Positions 1 through 11,170 of a DNA stretch of 64,000 nt are shown here, piece by piece. A program made the translations under genes and the position numbers. How positions within the stretch are numbered: position 1 is the stretch's first letter; every line of letters begins with the position of its first letter. The stretch lies in assembly GCF_010183535.1 (NCBI RefSeq), contig NC_071332.1:14012001-14076000 (forward strand), read 5' to 3'. Below the pieces are notes generated by a model, which did not search any database, was not told the DNA's origin, and worked only from the letters and a program-made list of their open reading frames with translations. Source of the stretch: Caenorhabditis remanei (Eukaryota; Nematoda; Chromadorea; Rhabditida; Rhabditidae).

Positions 1-12
1 CAAAATGCTCAC

Positions 13-678
13 CTGCTGTATGCATGCAATAAATTCTGGCAGCAATTGCCAATGCTCCAAGCATCAAAACTCCTACAAGTGCTACTGGATTCTCTTTGAA
101 ATATCTGGCGAGAATCAATGATTTGTCAGTTTGATCCATTTTGTCTTGTTTCGTTTCATCCCATTCATCAATCAGTTTTCCAAGAACTCGTGGTGTCAGA
201 AGGAAAATGGTACTGCTGACTCCGAGAAATGAGATTCCCACTGAAAATTTTCCAAGTCCGGCGTTTTTTGTATTAACCAAAACGACTTACACATAATTCT
301 CCATTTGTAAGGTCCAGCAAGTGATAAAATTGCTTTTAAATCTTTCCAACTAGCATTTTTAAGTTTGTATGACTCTCGTTTTGTTTCTACTACGCTGACC
401 TGAAGAATAGTTGATATTTCATGACTTTTAAAACATTTTACAACGATTTCAGCTGAAAACAAATCGAAAACTAACATTTCTAAAAGCCTGCTTTGATTTT
501 ATCACTGTACTTCGCAAGAATCCCGTCGTTCTTCCGACTTGTGGTGCGTAACAGAACAGTCTACAAAACTCCGCCGTTTGAAGTGAAAAGTCGATAAATT
601 ATGTTACCTCGTCGAGCTAGAAGGTATTGAAGAACACCTGGAGCAGCATAGTCTGCTCAAATGTGATAGAAGAGACAT
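13..678 (-). CDS. Mitochondrial half ABC transporter, N-terminal part (HAF-1/ABCB10-like), runs off the left edge
   Basis: Four exons join in frame: 678-608, 560-476, 399-291 and 240-13. A GTGAGC donor at 12 shows the gene continues to the left. The start MSLLSHLSRLCCSRC is rich in Arg and Ser and lacks acidic residues, as in a mitochondrial presequence. It is followed by LSLAGPYKWRIML, then VSSTIFLLTPRVLGKLIDEW and a second hydrophobic stretch (VALVGVLMLGALAIAARI). This is the layout of TM1-TM2 of ABCB10-type half transporters, which export peptides from the matrix in the HAF-1 case. The nucleotide-binding domain lies outside the window. The family call is firm; the choice between HAF-1 and HAF-6 is not possible here. 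Confidence 0.8.
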
Positions 679-1381
679 GAAGAACGCTAGAATGATTTAA
701 TTAGAATGACATGATGCAATAATGCAGAAAAACAATGAAAAATTACTGATTTGCAAGTGGAAAGTTGTTGAATACTTATGAATAACTGATAATCTAGCTT
801 TTCAATAATAAATTAACACGTAAACCAGTGAAAATACTTTGAAAATCTGTGTAAAAAAGAAAAAGAAAATATAAATGCGCGAAAAAACCAGAGATACGCT
901 CAGGGGTTACTGGTGAGAATTCGGTGAGTGTTTGCGTCTTCTGGGTTTTTGGAGGGAAGTTCAAAAAAGAAAAAGGGTTTCAAGAGCTTTTCTGAAGGAT
1001 TTATTATAATTATTAGATTCTGAATAATTTCCGGTGGTTATTTATAGTCTTTGAAAACTAAAACACATTCGGTTAGATATTTTTGACAAAACTCGGTATT
1101 ACAACATTTTGCAAGAGAAATTATGCAAGCGTTTGTAAATACAATAGTGTACTTGACAGTTTCAGATAGATTTTTCATAAAAGTAATAAGGGATTTTTCG
1201 AAAACACTAGAATTCGAACTGAAAATATCTATCAAAAGATTGAACTGCCAGTATCTCTATTCATCTTTCAGGAAATTCGGAAGTTCAGTCTGTTGATTAG
1301 ATTTTTACAGTCAAGTTATGTGTTCATTTCCATGCATTCAAACTAAATTATTTATTTCTCAAAAACATAAATATTAGACTT
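679..1381. other. Intergenic stretch, AT-rich
   Basis: This lies between the start of the ABC transporter and the 3' end of the first proline-rich gene, both on the minus strand. I see no conserved reading frame; a 65-codon minus frame at 1038-1235 has no splice context or recognisable motif. It should hold the promoter of the ABC transporter. Confidence 0.5.
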
Positions 1382-1918
1382 TCAATATCTCGTCTTGGTT
1401 CTTCCAGTATTCGTTGTTTTCGTCCGAGTAGTGCTTCTCCCTCCCCCAGAAGACGTCGTTCTCCTTCCACGTCTTCCTCTTCTTCCACCACGTCTTCCAC
1501 CTGATTCCATATAATCTTCATCATAGAATCCTCCTCTTCCTCCTCTCATTTCGTTATCTCTTTTCTCTTTTTCCATTCTCTGATTCTGATAAAACCAGAA
1601 TCCGATTCCACCAGCGAGTGAGCACATACACATGGCTGCAATTAATACAAGTAGAATAATCGAGTATTTCGTAAGGGATTCTTCAGTTGTTGTTTGTGGA
1701 GGATGAGTTATGTAAATTGTTTTAGTTTCTTTCGCATTCGGTTGCTCAGTTACATAGATGATTTCGGGTGGAGGAGGAGGTGGAAGAGGTGCTTGAACTG
1801 GTGGAGGTGGTGCTCCAGGAAGAAAAGATGATGCAATATTCAGTCCTCCGATGAGGAACGGCTGTAATTGTTACCTTTGTGAATTTTCTAAACGCTAACT
1901 TACTAAAAGAGGAAGCAT
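1382..1918 (-). CDS. Proline-rich single-pass membrane protein with Arg/Gly-rich tail (family member 1)
   Basis: Two exons, 1918-1904 (codes MLPLL) and 1861-1382, give 164 aa. The order is: a short hydrophobic N-terminus (PFLIGGLNIASSF), a proline run at about 22-37, a linker EIIYVTEQPN, a TM segment at about 71-96 containing SLAGGIGFWFY, a charged juxtamembrane QRMEKEKRDNE, and a tail of GGRR repeats ending in SGGGRSTTRTKT. Three neighbours on the same strand and one opposite share this plan and the same tiny first exon. The family is not one I can name. The adjacent MSP-domain gene suggests germline or sperm expression, which is inference only. Confidence 0.78.
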
Positions 1919-2174
1919 TGCTTGATTTGGTCGGTAGATTGAAGAAAGAACCGGCAAATTATTAATACTGATGTGAAGTTTCTAACAAGCATATAAAAGT
2001 AAGCATATAAAAGTCCTGGTTCAAAAGGACAGGTCAGGCTGAAAAGTGGTACCAAAACAATTCAAAGTCAGATTGTTTTGTTGTCGAAAAAAGATTCACA
2101 AAACAATTAAAATACAAATTTACTATTTATTAAAAATTAACACATTGAAGACAGATCTATCTTTTTCCCAAGTA

Positions 2175-2703
2175 TCATCTACGATGTTTTCTAGTTTTTG
2201 TTCCAGAAGTTCCTCCAGTTGACATAGTTGATCTACTACGTCTTCCTCCACGTCTTCCTCCACGTCCTCTTGCCGCTTCCATCTCGTAGAAATCTCTGTC
2301 TCTGTCTCTCGACTCGTTTGCTCTCTTCTCCGCCTCCATCTTACTGCTCTGCCACATATAGAAACCAATTCCACCAGCCATCGAAATCATACATACAACC
2401 AAAATGAATATGATACCAATGATTCCATAAGTAGTCAATGTCTCCGGGGCTCTGGTTGCCGGTGGATACGGAGCTTGAGTTATGAAAACTTTTTCAACGA
2501 CCTCTTTTGCAGGATTTGTCACGTAAACAATTTGAGGCGGAGCAGGTGGTGGAGGAGCTGGAAGTGGAGGTGGAGTTGGAGGAGGTTGTCCAACTAAACC
2601 ACCAAGAAGTCCCCCAACAGTATTCATTATTGCTGGAGCCTGGAAATAATTATATATCTTTAACTGAAACGTTTTCATGACTCACAAAGGCTAAGAACGC
2701 CAT
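2175..2703 (-). CDS. Proline-rich single-pass membrane protein (family member 2)
   Basis: Exons 2703-2686 (MAFLAF) and 2639-2175 give 160 aa. After the short N-terminus come MNTVGGLLGGLVGQ, a proline run at about 25-42, IVYVTNPAKEVVEKVFITQ, PYPPATRAPETLT, then a TM segment at about 77-100 ending MAGGIGFYMW. The cytoplasmic part starts KMEAEKRANES, passes an acidic DRDRDFYEME and ends in GGRRGGRR and a Ser/Thr/Gly stretch. It is closest to member 3 at 3303-3854; their TM and juxtamembrane parts are nearly identical, so the two are a recent tandem duplication. Function unknown. Confidence 0.8.
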
Positions 2704-3302
2704 GATTTGCTTCGATTGATTACTTCGGAGAAGCTACAGACGAGAATACAAGATTTTCTGATCAAACGACTCTTTATATTTATCTCTTAACGAAACCAGG
2801 CAAAGGGCGAGGCTGAGGCCAGAGTAGTCAGGGCGAGGCCGGTTAGGATAAGGTTACTGTAACAAGGCTTCGCCACGTGTTGTGGTTGGCAGTGTAGGAT
2901 CGGTTCAAATGAAATTCACTTCTAGAGATTTCAGATGCCCCAAACGTCAGGTATTTTTAATGCTTTTGAAGATTCGCTTTCTTAAATTGTTATGAAGAGT
3001 GAGAAGAGAATCCATCTAATAGCATCAGTTCCAAAAGTGATGGTAAGTCTTTTCAGGACTTTCCCATTCCAGAACTGTCACGTTTCAGAACTGCAGCTTT
3101 CAATGTTGCCACATACCACTAATTGATACATTTTCAAGTTGAGTATATCCGGATCATTATTTTCTCAATTTGAAAGTGCCGTTCGCGAAGAGGACCAGTT
3201 AACATGATGTACACATTTCTGTTTCGGTAATTTCAAAAGAGCCAACAAAGTCCAAAACATAATTTATTAAAAATTTTAAAACCAAATCAAGTAATTTAGA
3301 GA
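2704..3302. other. Intergenic stretch between family members 2 and 3
   Basis: No reading frame of note. It holds the upstream region of member 2 and the 3' flank of member 3. A GC-richer patch near 2795-2880 contains a CACGTG palindrome at about 2874. Nothing else stands out. Confidence 0.4.
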
Positions 3303-3854
3303 TTATCTCCTTTTAGTTCTCTTCGTTCTCGTCCGTGTTCCAGAAGTTCCTCCAGACGACATTGACGATTCACTCCGTCTTCCACCACGTCTTCCGCCTC
3401 GTCCTCTTCCCGCTTCCATCTCGTAAAAGTCTCTGTCTCTCGACTCGTTTGCTCTCTTCTCTGCCTCCATCCTACTGTTCTGCCACATATAGAAACCAAT
3501 TCCACCAGCCATCGAAATCATACATACAACCAAAATGAATATGATTGCAACGATTCCATAAATAGTCAATGTCTCCGGTGGTCTGGTTGCTGGAGGATAC
3601 GGAGTTTGAGTAATTAATACAGTTCTTTCAACGACTTTTGCTGGATTTGTCACGTAAATAATTTGAGGCGGAGCAGGTGGTGGAGGAGGTGGAAGTGGAG
3701 GAGGTACTGGTGGTGGTTGACCAACTCCTTTGCCAAGCATTCCCCCGAACATGTTGAGTCCCAAGCTGATCAGTGGCTGAAAATATGACATATGTGCTTG
3801 AACAGAAATAAATGTCAGTGTTAAAATCGAGGTACTTACTAGCCAGGCAACCAT
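3303..3854 (-). CDS. Proline-rich single-pass membrane protein (family member 3)
   Basis: Exons 3854-3840 (MVAWL) and 3776-3303 give 162 aa; the 63-bp intron is also open, but a GTAAGT donor and TTTCAG-type acceptor and comparison with the paralogues favour splicing. It carries PLISLGLNMFGGMLGKGVGQ, a long proline run, IIYVTNPAKVVERTVLITQ, a TM segment containing ILVVCMISMAGGIGFYMW, then a RMEAEKRANES juxtamembrane segment, GRGRGGRRGGRR, and a TSGTRTRTKRTKRR end. It is the close tandem copy of member 2. The basic tail could bind nucleic acid or acidic membranes; this is speculation. Confidence 0.8.
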   Translation of the reverse strand: MVAWLVSTSILTLTFISVQAHMSYFQPLISLGLNMFGGMLGKGVGQPPPVPPPLPPPPPPAPPQIIYVTNPAKVVERTVLITQTPYPPATRPPETLTIYGIVAIIFILVVCMISMAGGIGFYMWQNSRMEAEKRANESRDRDFYEMEAGRGRGGRRGGRRSESSMSSGGTSGTRTRTKRTKRR

Positions 3855-4644
3855 CGTTCGTTTTGTTCGAGGAAATCGAAGTCAAAAAAGCTTGAGAAGG
3901 AAGTTCAGACCCTTGATTGATTGAATAGACAACAACGGCTACAGGAATTCACCAAAGATTTGGAGTAAGGTCAGGGTATAAGAACAGGTAAGGGGAATAT
4001 GGCCGAGGTTAGGGGTTTTTGGCAAAAAAGCGCGGTTTTTAGGAAAAGTTCATCTTGAGCAATAATTCAGGTGCTACCCCAAATACGAACTAGATCAGAA
4101 CCGGCACGAATGAGAACTGATACGAATTAGAACTAAAGGATTAGGGATCGTCGTTTTAAAGTCAATTGATCTCAATCTGGTAGTTGTGATGATCAGTTCC
4201 AGAAACCGAGACAAAACGGAAATTTAAAAAGGTAAAGTTTTTTAAAAATCATTTCTACTGATTTAAAAGGTATCATAAAGTGCAACAATCGAGCACAAAC
4301 CGATATCAGCTATTCAGCTGTAAGTAATATCTTGCGTTCCAAATTTGAAGAGTTTTAGAGTCGGAAAATGTAGAGCTTCAAACATTTCCCATTTTCTTTC
4401 CAAAATTTGAAAACTATTTATTTCGGTATGGACTTATGTTTTGATGATTTCTGGACTCAAGAATTATTGTTTAGAGTTTATTTTATCTGCCTGGTTGATC
4501 ATAACTGTTAACCTGAACAACTGTAGCTCATCTTTTTTCCACAAAAATTCAAAGTTCTAAATATAAATTTTTCATACAAAAAATAATAACAAAACTTGAA
4601 TTCAATCAAAAAAATTGCCAAGTAAAGTCTCATTTCCCTTCTAT
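3855..4644. other. Intergenic stretch between family members 3 and 4
   Basis: About 790 bp with no supported gene. It contains the 5' flank of member 3 and the 3' flank of member 4 and is mostly AT-rich without a clear motif. Confidence 0.4.
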
Positions 4645-5194
4645 TCATCTTCCTCTCGTTCGGCCATGAGTGCTTCTGGAAGTGCGTGTTCCACTCGTTC
4701 CACTATAACTCGAACGACTTCCACGACGTCGTCTACGTCCACCACTCTCCATATAACTATCACTGGATGTTCTCTCGTTGGATCTTCTTTCTTTTTCAGC
4801 TTTTTGACTTTGCCAGAAGAAGAATCCGATGCCAGAAGCGGAGCATGCAAGCAAGAAGAGAACGCATAGGACAATAGCTATGATACCAAGGTAGGTCAAC
4901 GTCTCCGGAGCAGCAGTTGGTGGCGGGAGTGGTGGATGGGTTCTGTATTCAATAATTGTTACCGGTTCTCCTGCAGGTCCTGGAGGTCCTGGTACCGGAA
5001 CCATAATGGGTGGCTGTGGAGGTGGTGGTGGAGGAATCTGAGGCGGTGGAACTTTTTGACCGAAAATACTTCCAACGATATTTCCGATCATATTGAAACC
5101 AGAAGACACCATCGGCTATAAAAACGTCAAATTACCAATTATTTCCGACTAGAAAAGAACGTACCGCATAATCGGCGACAGAAGATTTCGACAT
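4645..5194 (-). CDS. Proline-rich single-pass membrane protein (family member 4)
   Basis: Exons 5194-5165 (MSKSSVADYA) and 5115-4645 give 166 aa. The order matches the other members: hydrophobic SSGFNMIGNIVGSIFG, proline run PPPQIPPPPPPQPP with a short GPPGPAGEP patch, YRTHPPLPPPTAAPETLT, a TM segment LGIIAIVLCVLFLLACSASG followed by IGFFFWQSQ, charged KAEKERRSNE, then Ser/Arg-rich repeats (SGTSGTRTSRS). It is more diverged from members 1-3 than they are from each other. The next gene, member 5, lies head to head about 250 bp away, so the two may share a bidirectional promoter. Confidence 0.78.
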
Positions 5195-5446
5195 GTTGGT
5201 CCTGAAGTCAGAGAAGACGTCGAAGAAAGTTCAGTAGCAGTTGCGGGTAACTGTTTTCAACATCTCCTTTTATAAGGTGCCCTGCTCTAGTGGCATGCAC
5301 TGCTCTACTGGTTTCTAGACTAGTGCTACCCGGTTTTTTAGAGCTTCGTCGTACAGGGTCAACTTGAGTTCTTTGTGTTTTTTTGTTTCTCTATCAGTAC
5401 TCAATATCACACTTGAGACAGTCACAACTACTTTCAATCGATCAAT
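5195..5446. promoter_or_regulatory. Head-to-head intergenic region of family members 4 and 5
   Basis: About 250 bp separates the two divergent starts. I see no TATA box or named operator that I would defend. The short distance suggests shared upstream control. Confidence 0.35.
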
Positions 5447-6446
5447 ATGGCGGTAAGCTCATCTGCATAAAAAGTGCTGTACATGACAACAAATTAGACA
5501 ATTTCAGTGGCTGGGTTTCATCCCTCCGTTGCTCAGTCTGGCAACAAGCATCACTCAACTGTTTGTTCCGGCACCGCCGCCTCCGCCGGTTCCGACACCT
5601 CCGCCTCCAGCAACACCTGCTCCAACGGCACCACCGGGGCAGCCATCATTGCCTCCACCTCCTCCGCCCCCTCCGCCAACTCCTCCACCAACAACGACGG
5701 AGATGGATGTGACTATTGGGGCAGTCATTATAGTCGTTGGCTTCGTGGCGATTTGTATTTCATTGTCCGCATCCGGATTCATGTTTTTCTTATATCGAAA
5801 GAAGCAGAAGGAGAAAGAGACGCAGTCTCAAGATAACTTTGGAGGACCAATGGAAAGTGGATATGGGAGCACTTCGTCGATGAGTGGAACTGGAACATCT
5901 GGAACATCTTTCGGAACGTCTGGAACTTCTGGAACAACTGGAACAACTGGAACAAGAACTGGAACCAAGGCGAAGAAAGATAAGAGAAAGAAGAAGAAGA
6001 AGAAGGAGAAGAAAGCGAAGAAATCGAGAGCTGAAAAGTCTTCGAAGAGCTCCAAATCATCCAAGGAACTTGCAACAGCCATCACTCCTTCAGTCCCAGA
6101 TACTCCTGCTCCAGTTGTTCCGTCTCCTGCTGCTGCAACTGTTTTCCCAGAGACCAAACCAGGTACAGCTCCCGATATTTCTGTTGCTGCCAAGACACCT
6201 CTTACTGCTCCAACTGAAAGAAACACACCAGTTCCAGCTCCACCACCGAGTGCTCCTTCTACTCCTGAACCTCCTCCACCAGTGATTCCGCCTCCTGCAT
6301 CAACTCCAACTGAACACGCTCCAGTTGCTCTGGCTCCAGTGTTCTTTGATTCAAGTGCTCCAGCTCCAGCACCAGAAGTAGCGACTCCAGGAACTCCTAC
6401 TCCTGAAGGCGTGGATCCTTCTGGAGCGATTCCTCCACCGCAGTGA
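5447..6446 (+). CDS. Proline-rich single-pass membrane protein with long Lys-rich and Pro-rich tail (family member 5)
   Basis: Exon 5447-5452 codes only MA and splices to 5508-6446, giving 314 aa. The N-terminus WLGFIPPLLSLATSITQLF is followed by a proline-rich region (about 24-63), a TM segment at about 70-98 (IGAVIIVVGFVAICISLSAS then GFMFFLY), a basic RKKQKEKE, repeats of Gly-Thr-Ser-Gly (about 120-145), a lysine block (KKDKRKKKKKKEKKAKK) and a second Pro/Ala-rich region of about 130 residues. The tiny first exon and TM layout tie it to members 1-4 although the tail is much longer. A polyadenylation-type AATAAAG lies at about 6501. Confidence 0.8.
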
Positions 6447-6710
6447 GAGTAGGAGGCACAACTCGAACGGAAGAAATGTTAACTTGTTTGTACTTGTTTG
6501 ATAATAAAGTAATGTGTTTTGAATTTGCTGTGAATTCGGAATTTTTCTTTTTTGAGGTTCCTGTTGCTTGATTCTACAAACACGTCACAACGCAAAAAAT
6601 TGTTCACCTTCCACGTAAACAATCTGAAAAAAAACACGAAAAAAGTCGTATCTCTGCATTCATTTCCCTTGATCACTATTCTTCATTCTGTCATTCTCAA
6701 CACGTCGACC

Positions 6711-7355
6711 ATGGCTCCTCCTAACGTAAATTTTATCCTTTTTTCTATTGACTGACGCCAATACTCTTTCAGCAAGTACTTCCGTTCCCAGATGCCGGAC
6801 CAAGCACCGAGGAGACAATGGCCAATAAAGAGGGCGAGCCAAAGTTCAAATTGTCGTTGAATATGAACAAAGTACTGAAATCCTTTTCATTTAATCAGTT
6901 CAATCTCCAATTATTTTAGGTCGAGTTTCCGTTCACTCCAATCGGAAAACCGTCATACGTGTCTCTTCGTCTCCACAACCCATTACCACACCGTATCACA
7001 TACAAAGTTCGTTGTACATCTGCTGAAGTGTTCAGAGTTCAGCCACCAGTTGCATTCGTCAATCCGAATGGATGTTCCACTATTACCATCTGGAATGCAA
7101 ATACAAGTGACAAGGAGAAAATGGAGAAGAGACATTACTTCGCATTCTATCACAAGGCTGCTTCTCCAAGTGCAAGACTTGCTCCGCCCCTCTGGAAGAG
7201 TGGATTGAAAGATGCGGAAGGTGAGAGTAGATGAGTCACTTGAAATTTACAAATCGATGTTTTCAGGTGTTCGTCGTATTCCGGTTGTGTTTCTCCCTGC
7301 TCCTGGAACCGCTCCTGCAACTGGAACGACTCCATCAGCAGCACCCGCTCAGTGA
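6711..7355 (+). CDS. MSP-domain protein
   Basis: Four exons (6711-6725, 6773-6871, 6920-7220, 7267-7355) give 167 aa. After about 35 residues with EGEPKFKLSLNMNK, the segment VEFPFTPIGKPSYVSLRLHN, LPHRITYKVRCTSAEVFRVQ and PPVAFVNPNGCSTITIWNA is the classical major-sperm-protein beta-sandwich: a strand, then lxlxNpsxxxiaykVk, the rVxPxxGxl turn and the final strands. The C-terminus is a short Pro/Ala/Thr extension. MSP-domain proteins are cytoskeletal or adaptor proteins, most often sperm-expressed in nematodes. It lies next to the proline-rich family, which hints at a shared expression programme. Confidence 0.85.
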
Positions 7356-8072
7356 TACCAGAAACACCTGTTTTAATTTGAGAGAACGAATTCACAATAT
7401 ACAATTGAATACAACTATTCTCAACATTTTTGATTTTGATGTTTCTCTTTTTTCGAAAAATGGTGCTTGAACAAATCATATTCCGGTTAGGCGTATCAAT
7501 TAAAAGGAAATAGCTGTGCTTTCTGAAAACGAGAATTTTTGTTCCAGAACATATATTTTCAGGATAAAACTTTTATAAACCAATAAGATTTGTTCCAGAT
7601 ATTTTCAACTTTTCAGCAATAACTAATCTGATCAGAATTACTCAAATGCGGATGAATAATGGAACACATTACATATAAAATACCGCAAATTTGCACACAC
7701 CCCTTCTCGTTTTTCGTTTGTTTTTGTCATTTTTCAGTCATTATAAGGAACTAGAACAACGCCGCGTTTCTCTCTACTTCTTCAAACATTCCTAGTATGT
7801 GCAAAAACAAGTCAAATATTCTAGACGTAATGATGAAAACTCCTAATTTTCAGAACCATTTCTGTTTTCACACAACGGAAAATATGTGAGAAAGTTTTCG
7901 ATTTTCCAAGTTCAGATCATTTGTTGTTCCTATTTAATGCTGACAAAAAACACCTCGATGATTTGTTCATTTTTTAATTTTATTGTGGCACAATAATTTC
8001 CTTATTTGACTTATTTGACCACCTCGCTTTTCCTGTTATTCTTTGCTTTCTTATGCCAAAAGTCACTTCCGA
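7356..8072. other. Intergenic stretch between the MSP gene and the first SRW gene
   Basis: About 700 bp. The left part is the 3' flank of the MSP gene; the right part is upstream of the SRW start. No supported gene, RNA gene or repeat seen. Confidence 0.4.
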
Positions 8073-9451
8073 ATGGAAACGACTACGTCGATTTACGAGC
8101 AGGCAAACTATTTCTTTCCGGATTCAGATGACTCTTCGAAGTTGTTTTTGAGAGATGTTCTCAAAGTTTTCGAGTGAGTTTTTAAATCAAGAAATATAAA
8201 GGGAGCTCTTTTTATAGATTTGCTTCTCATCCAACTATCCGTATTCAGTTTTACATTGCCATCCTCGGCTTGATTGTCACATTCTTCCATTTGATAATTT
8301 TAACAAGAAAATCAATGATAACAACATCAGTTATATCAATTATGATTGGAGTTGGAACATGTGATCTCTTGGCAATGATTGCAACAATTATCTACAGTTG
8401 GATTATTTATAACGAGGACGACACTGATCCATGGTTAGATTTTATTGCATCGCTTACTTGACAAATCCAAGTTTTCAGTGTTCACCCACTCCCTCTCACC
8501 CAAATGTACGTTTACTGGGTCTTCATAAACCTACGAGAACTGGTCCGTCGCTCTTCCACGTGGCTCGGTGTAGTCATGGCTCTTATCAGATATATCAATT
8601 TGAAGTATTGGACTAACACCAAATATCGACACTTTTCACTTCCTCTTTATGGATTCAGAGCGTTCTTTTGGTGTATTCTAGGCAGTATTCCATTCACTGT
8701 AATCTATTTCTTTCGATACGATATTATATTTGAAAAAATGTGGAATCCACCGAAAAAATGCGGAATTTCAAATGGAGAGATACCTAATCTAAAAGTGTAC
8801 ACTCAAATTCCATCAGCACTATTCACAGATTTCGGTGGATTATTCGGAAAGATTTATATGTTTCTAAATGGTATTGCAACCAAAATACTTCCATGTATAC
8901 TGCTGCCTCTGCTCACATTTATTCTGATAATCGAGATAAAAAGAGCAGGTAAACGAGGATAACCGCAAATTTTATGAAGAGAAAGAAGTGAGTTTTGTCT
9001 AATAGTACTTTTTTCAATAGCCCAGCTAGTTAACTCTCATTCTTCAGAAGCGACAAAACAACAGGTCTCGTAATCTTCATGACATTCTCCTTCTTCATTG
9101 TCGAACTCCCGATTGGAATAGTTGTTGTTCTTCAAGTCGCTTACACAGAACTCGGATACTTGTAACCCATTCACTTGCCCTTCATCTCGTCTGACACTTT
9201 TCAATTTTCTAGGTACATAGCCACTTATGTCAATCACATATGCAATTTAATATTCACTCTCAATGCTATTATTCATTGTCTGATTTGTTTTTTGATGTCT
9301 GGTCAGTATAGGAATACGGTTGGAACTATGTTAGGAATCAAGAAGAAGGTAAGTACGGTAACTGAGACACGTGGATGAAGTGTAATTTCAGAACAACTTC
9401 ATTACGGCTGTCAGCACTGCACAACTTGTGAAAATATGGGAGCATAAATAA
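8073..9451 (+). pseudogene. SRW-class chemoreceptor (7TM GPCR), probably broken
   Basis: Exons: 8073-8173, 8218-8433, 8479 to about 8990, 9048-9161, 9213-9348, 9392-9451. SRW marks are RSSTWLGVVMALIRYINL after TM2-TM3, SDKTTGLVIFMTFSFFIVEL before TM6 and SGQYRNTVGTMLG after TM7. The frame breaks near 8951: the reading KRAG continues as NEDNRKFYEEKE only if one A of the run is dropped. The donor that follows is then in a phase that does not fit the acceptor at 9047. So there are two mismatches in one exon junction. Either the gene is dead or the sequence has two errors. All seven TM segments are otherwise present. Confidence 0.75.
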
Positions 9452-9484
9452 TTTTTTATTTTGTTTATTAACTTCATTTGTAAA

Positions 9485-10979
9485 TTATGAGACCCAAGCA
9501 TTTTTAACCATTGCTCTCGTAGCAAACACGACTCCATGACTGGCCACAGTGACTGTTGTCTTCGTACCAAAAATGTTGGATGGATGTTTGAACAGACCTG
9601 AAACCCTTTAGACTTAGATAATACTTTTTTACAAAGACATACCCTTGATAGCGTTCCGATAGTCAGATACAATAAGCATGAGAATGAGAGAATCAATTGG
9701 TGGATAAATAGAGAATGAGCAAACGATTAAACCAGTTGGAAGACTCCATTCGAGATTTAGAAAAGGGACAGTTAGAATGGCAACTGCAGGAATGTAGAAC
9801 GTCAGTGTAGGAGACGTTATCTGGAAACAAAGTGGAAACGAGGTGGAGTGTATTAGAACTTTCAATAACTTATTTCAATCTCCTAGACAGTATTTTGAAC
9901 TAAAAACAATAAAAAAGAATACTCTAGAAGCAGACTGTTTGGCCGGAAAGTCATTTCCGGCCGCAAAGGTCATATCATCTAAAAAAAAGTGGAGAAAACG
10001 AAGTTATCAAAATAGAAATTATTATTCTCTTGAAAGCTAGCCAATACATTTCACTACAAACAAACAGACTCTTTAATTTATTTTACCTGCAACACTAAGC
10101 TCTTGAAGAACTGTTTTTGAAGTCTTCTATGCGGTTCTGATACATTTTTCAGCATATCATTCATCTTGAAATGCATATGGAATCCACAGTAACCCACAAT
10201 AGCAAACTGGATTTCCATTAAGAAAATGATACCGAATGAGAATCCGAAAGCGTTCCAACGAAGGTTTCCATTCTGGTCCTGAATTTTAATTTGTAGTCAG
10301 AGATGTTTAGAACAATGTTAAATCTTACATAAGCGATGACAGTGTACCCAGAGACATGGTTTACATCTAGATCATAATGTTCCAACATGACATCTCTGGA
10401 ATTCGGGTCATGATATCTTCTAGAATTCAAAACTCACCTCATATAATCTCTAGAATAGCTATCAATCCATCCGAAATACAAGACAACTCCACCTCCAATA
10501 ATCCCGAAGATTACTGACCAACTAACAAGAATTAAGATTCTCCATCCTTTGAAAGTTTCCAGCCGAGGGCTACTGAAACGATTGCTTTATTAGTGTGGTT
10601 TCAACAGAGTTCACCTCATCATTGTCCAGTATCTGAACAAAAATAAGACTGTGAAAAACGAAACGATAGAGACATAAACTCCAGAATACGAAGCGACTAA
10701 TACAGTAATCCAATCCTCAGACCATCCCTCCCATCGAACCATATTGAAGTTAATCAAACCGCCATTGTAAGAGTGATAAAATGGATGAACCAACATTTCG
10801 ATAAAAGAAAAAATCAAACAGAGTGCAGCGAATATCACAAGCAATGTTTTATACGTTTTATGGATTTGTCGAAGATGGAATATAGTGAGAAATATCAACG
10901 TGGAATTGAGGACTACTGTAGCAACGAATCCAGAAGTTGAGAAATGGCTAGCCATGTGATAGATGTGGAGAGATGACAT
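9485..10979 (-). CDS. STR-superfamily chemoreceptor A (7TM GPCR), intact
   Basis: Six exons (10979-10615, 10572-10438, 10395-10329, 10278-10087, 9820-9643, 9597-9485) join in frame to 349 aa. TM1 is FVATVVLNSTLIFLTIF, TM2 LLVIFAALCLIFSFIEML, then HSYNGGLINFN and VYVSIVSFFTVLFLFRYW. The late exons carry HRRLQKQFFKSLVLQ before TM6 and IYPPIDSLILMLIVSDYRNA at TM7, the conserved end of STR-type receptors. It is the inverted partner of receptor C at 11735-13860. The segment 9560-9820 is almost identical at the nucleotide level to 13420-13669 in C, introns included, which marks recent gene conversion. I place it in the STR superfamily without choosing str or srj. Confidence 0.82.
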
Positions 10980-11170
10980 TCTTGTGGAGAATACTTTTGG
11001 TTGAAAGTGAGGTCTGGTTCTTCTCTTGTTTTCAGATCTCCGATGTAACTTTTTCAGATTAATTTCCGTTATAATTGTTTATTGAACATCTACATATTTT
11101 ATCAACTTTTTATGTGGTTTGTGTTATGTAAAGGAGTTGTAAAAGAATATTTGACAGACAAAAAAGATAA

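Noticed and set aside
5383..6285. Several long frames on both strands around the fifth proline-rich gene
   Set aside because: Shadows of the real exon at 5508-6446, whose proline, glycine and lysine codons keep other frames open.
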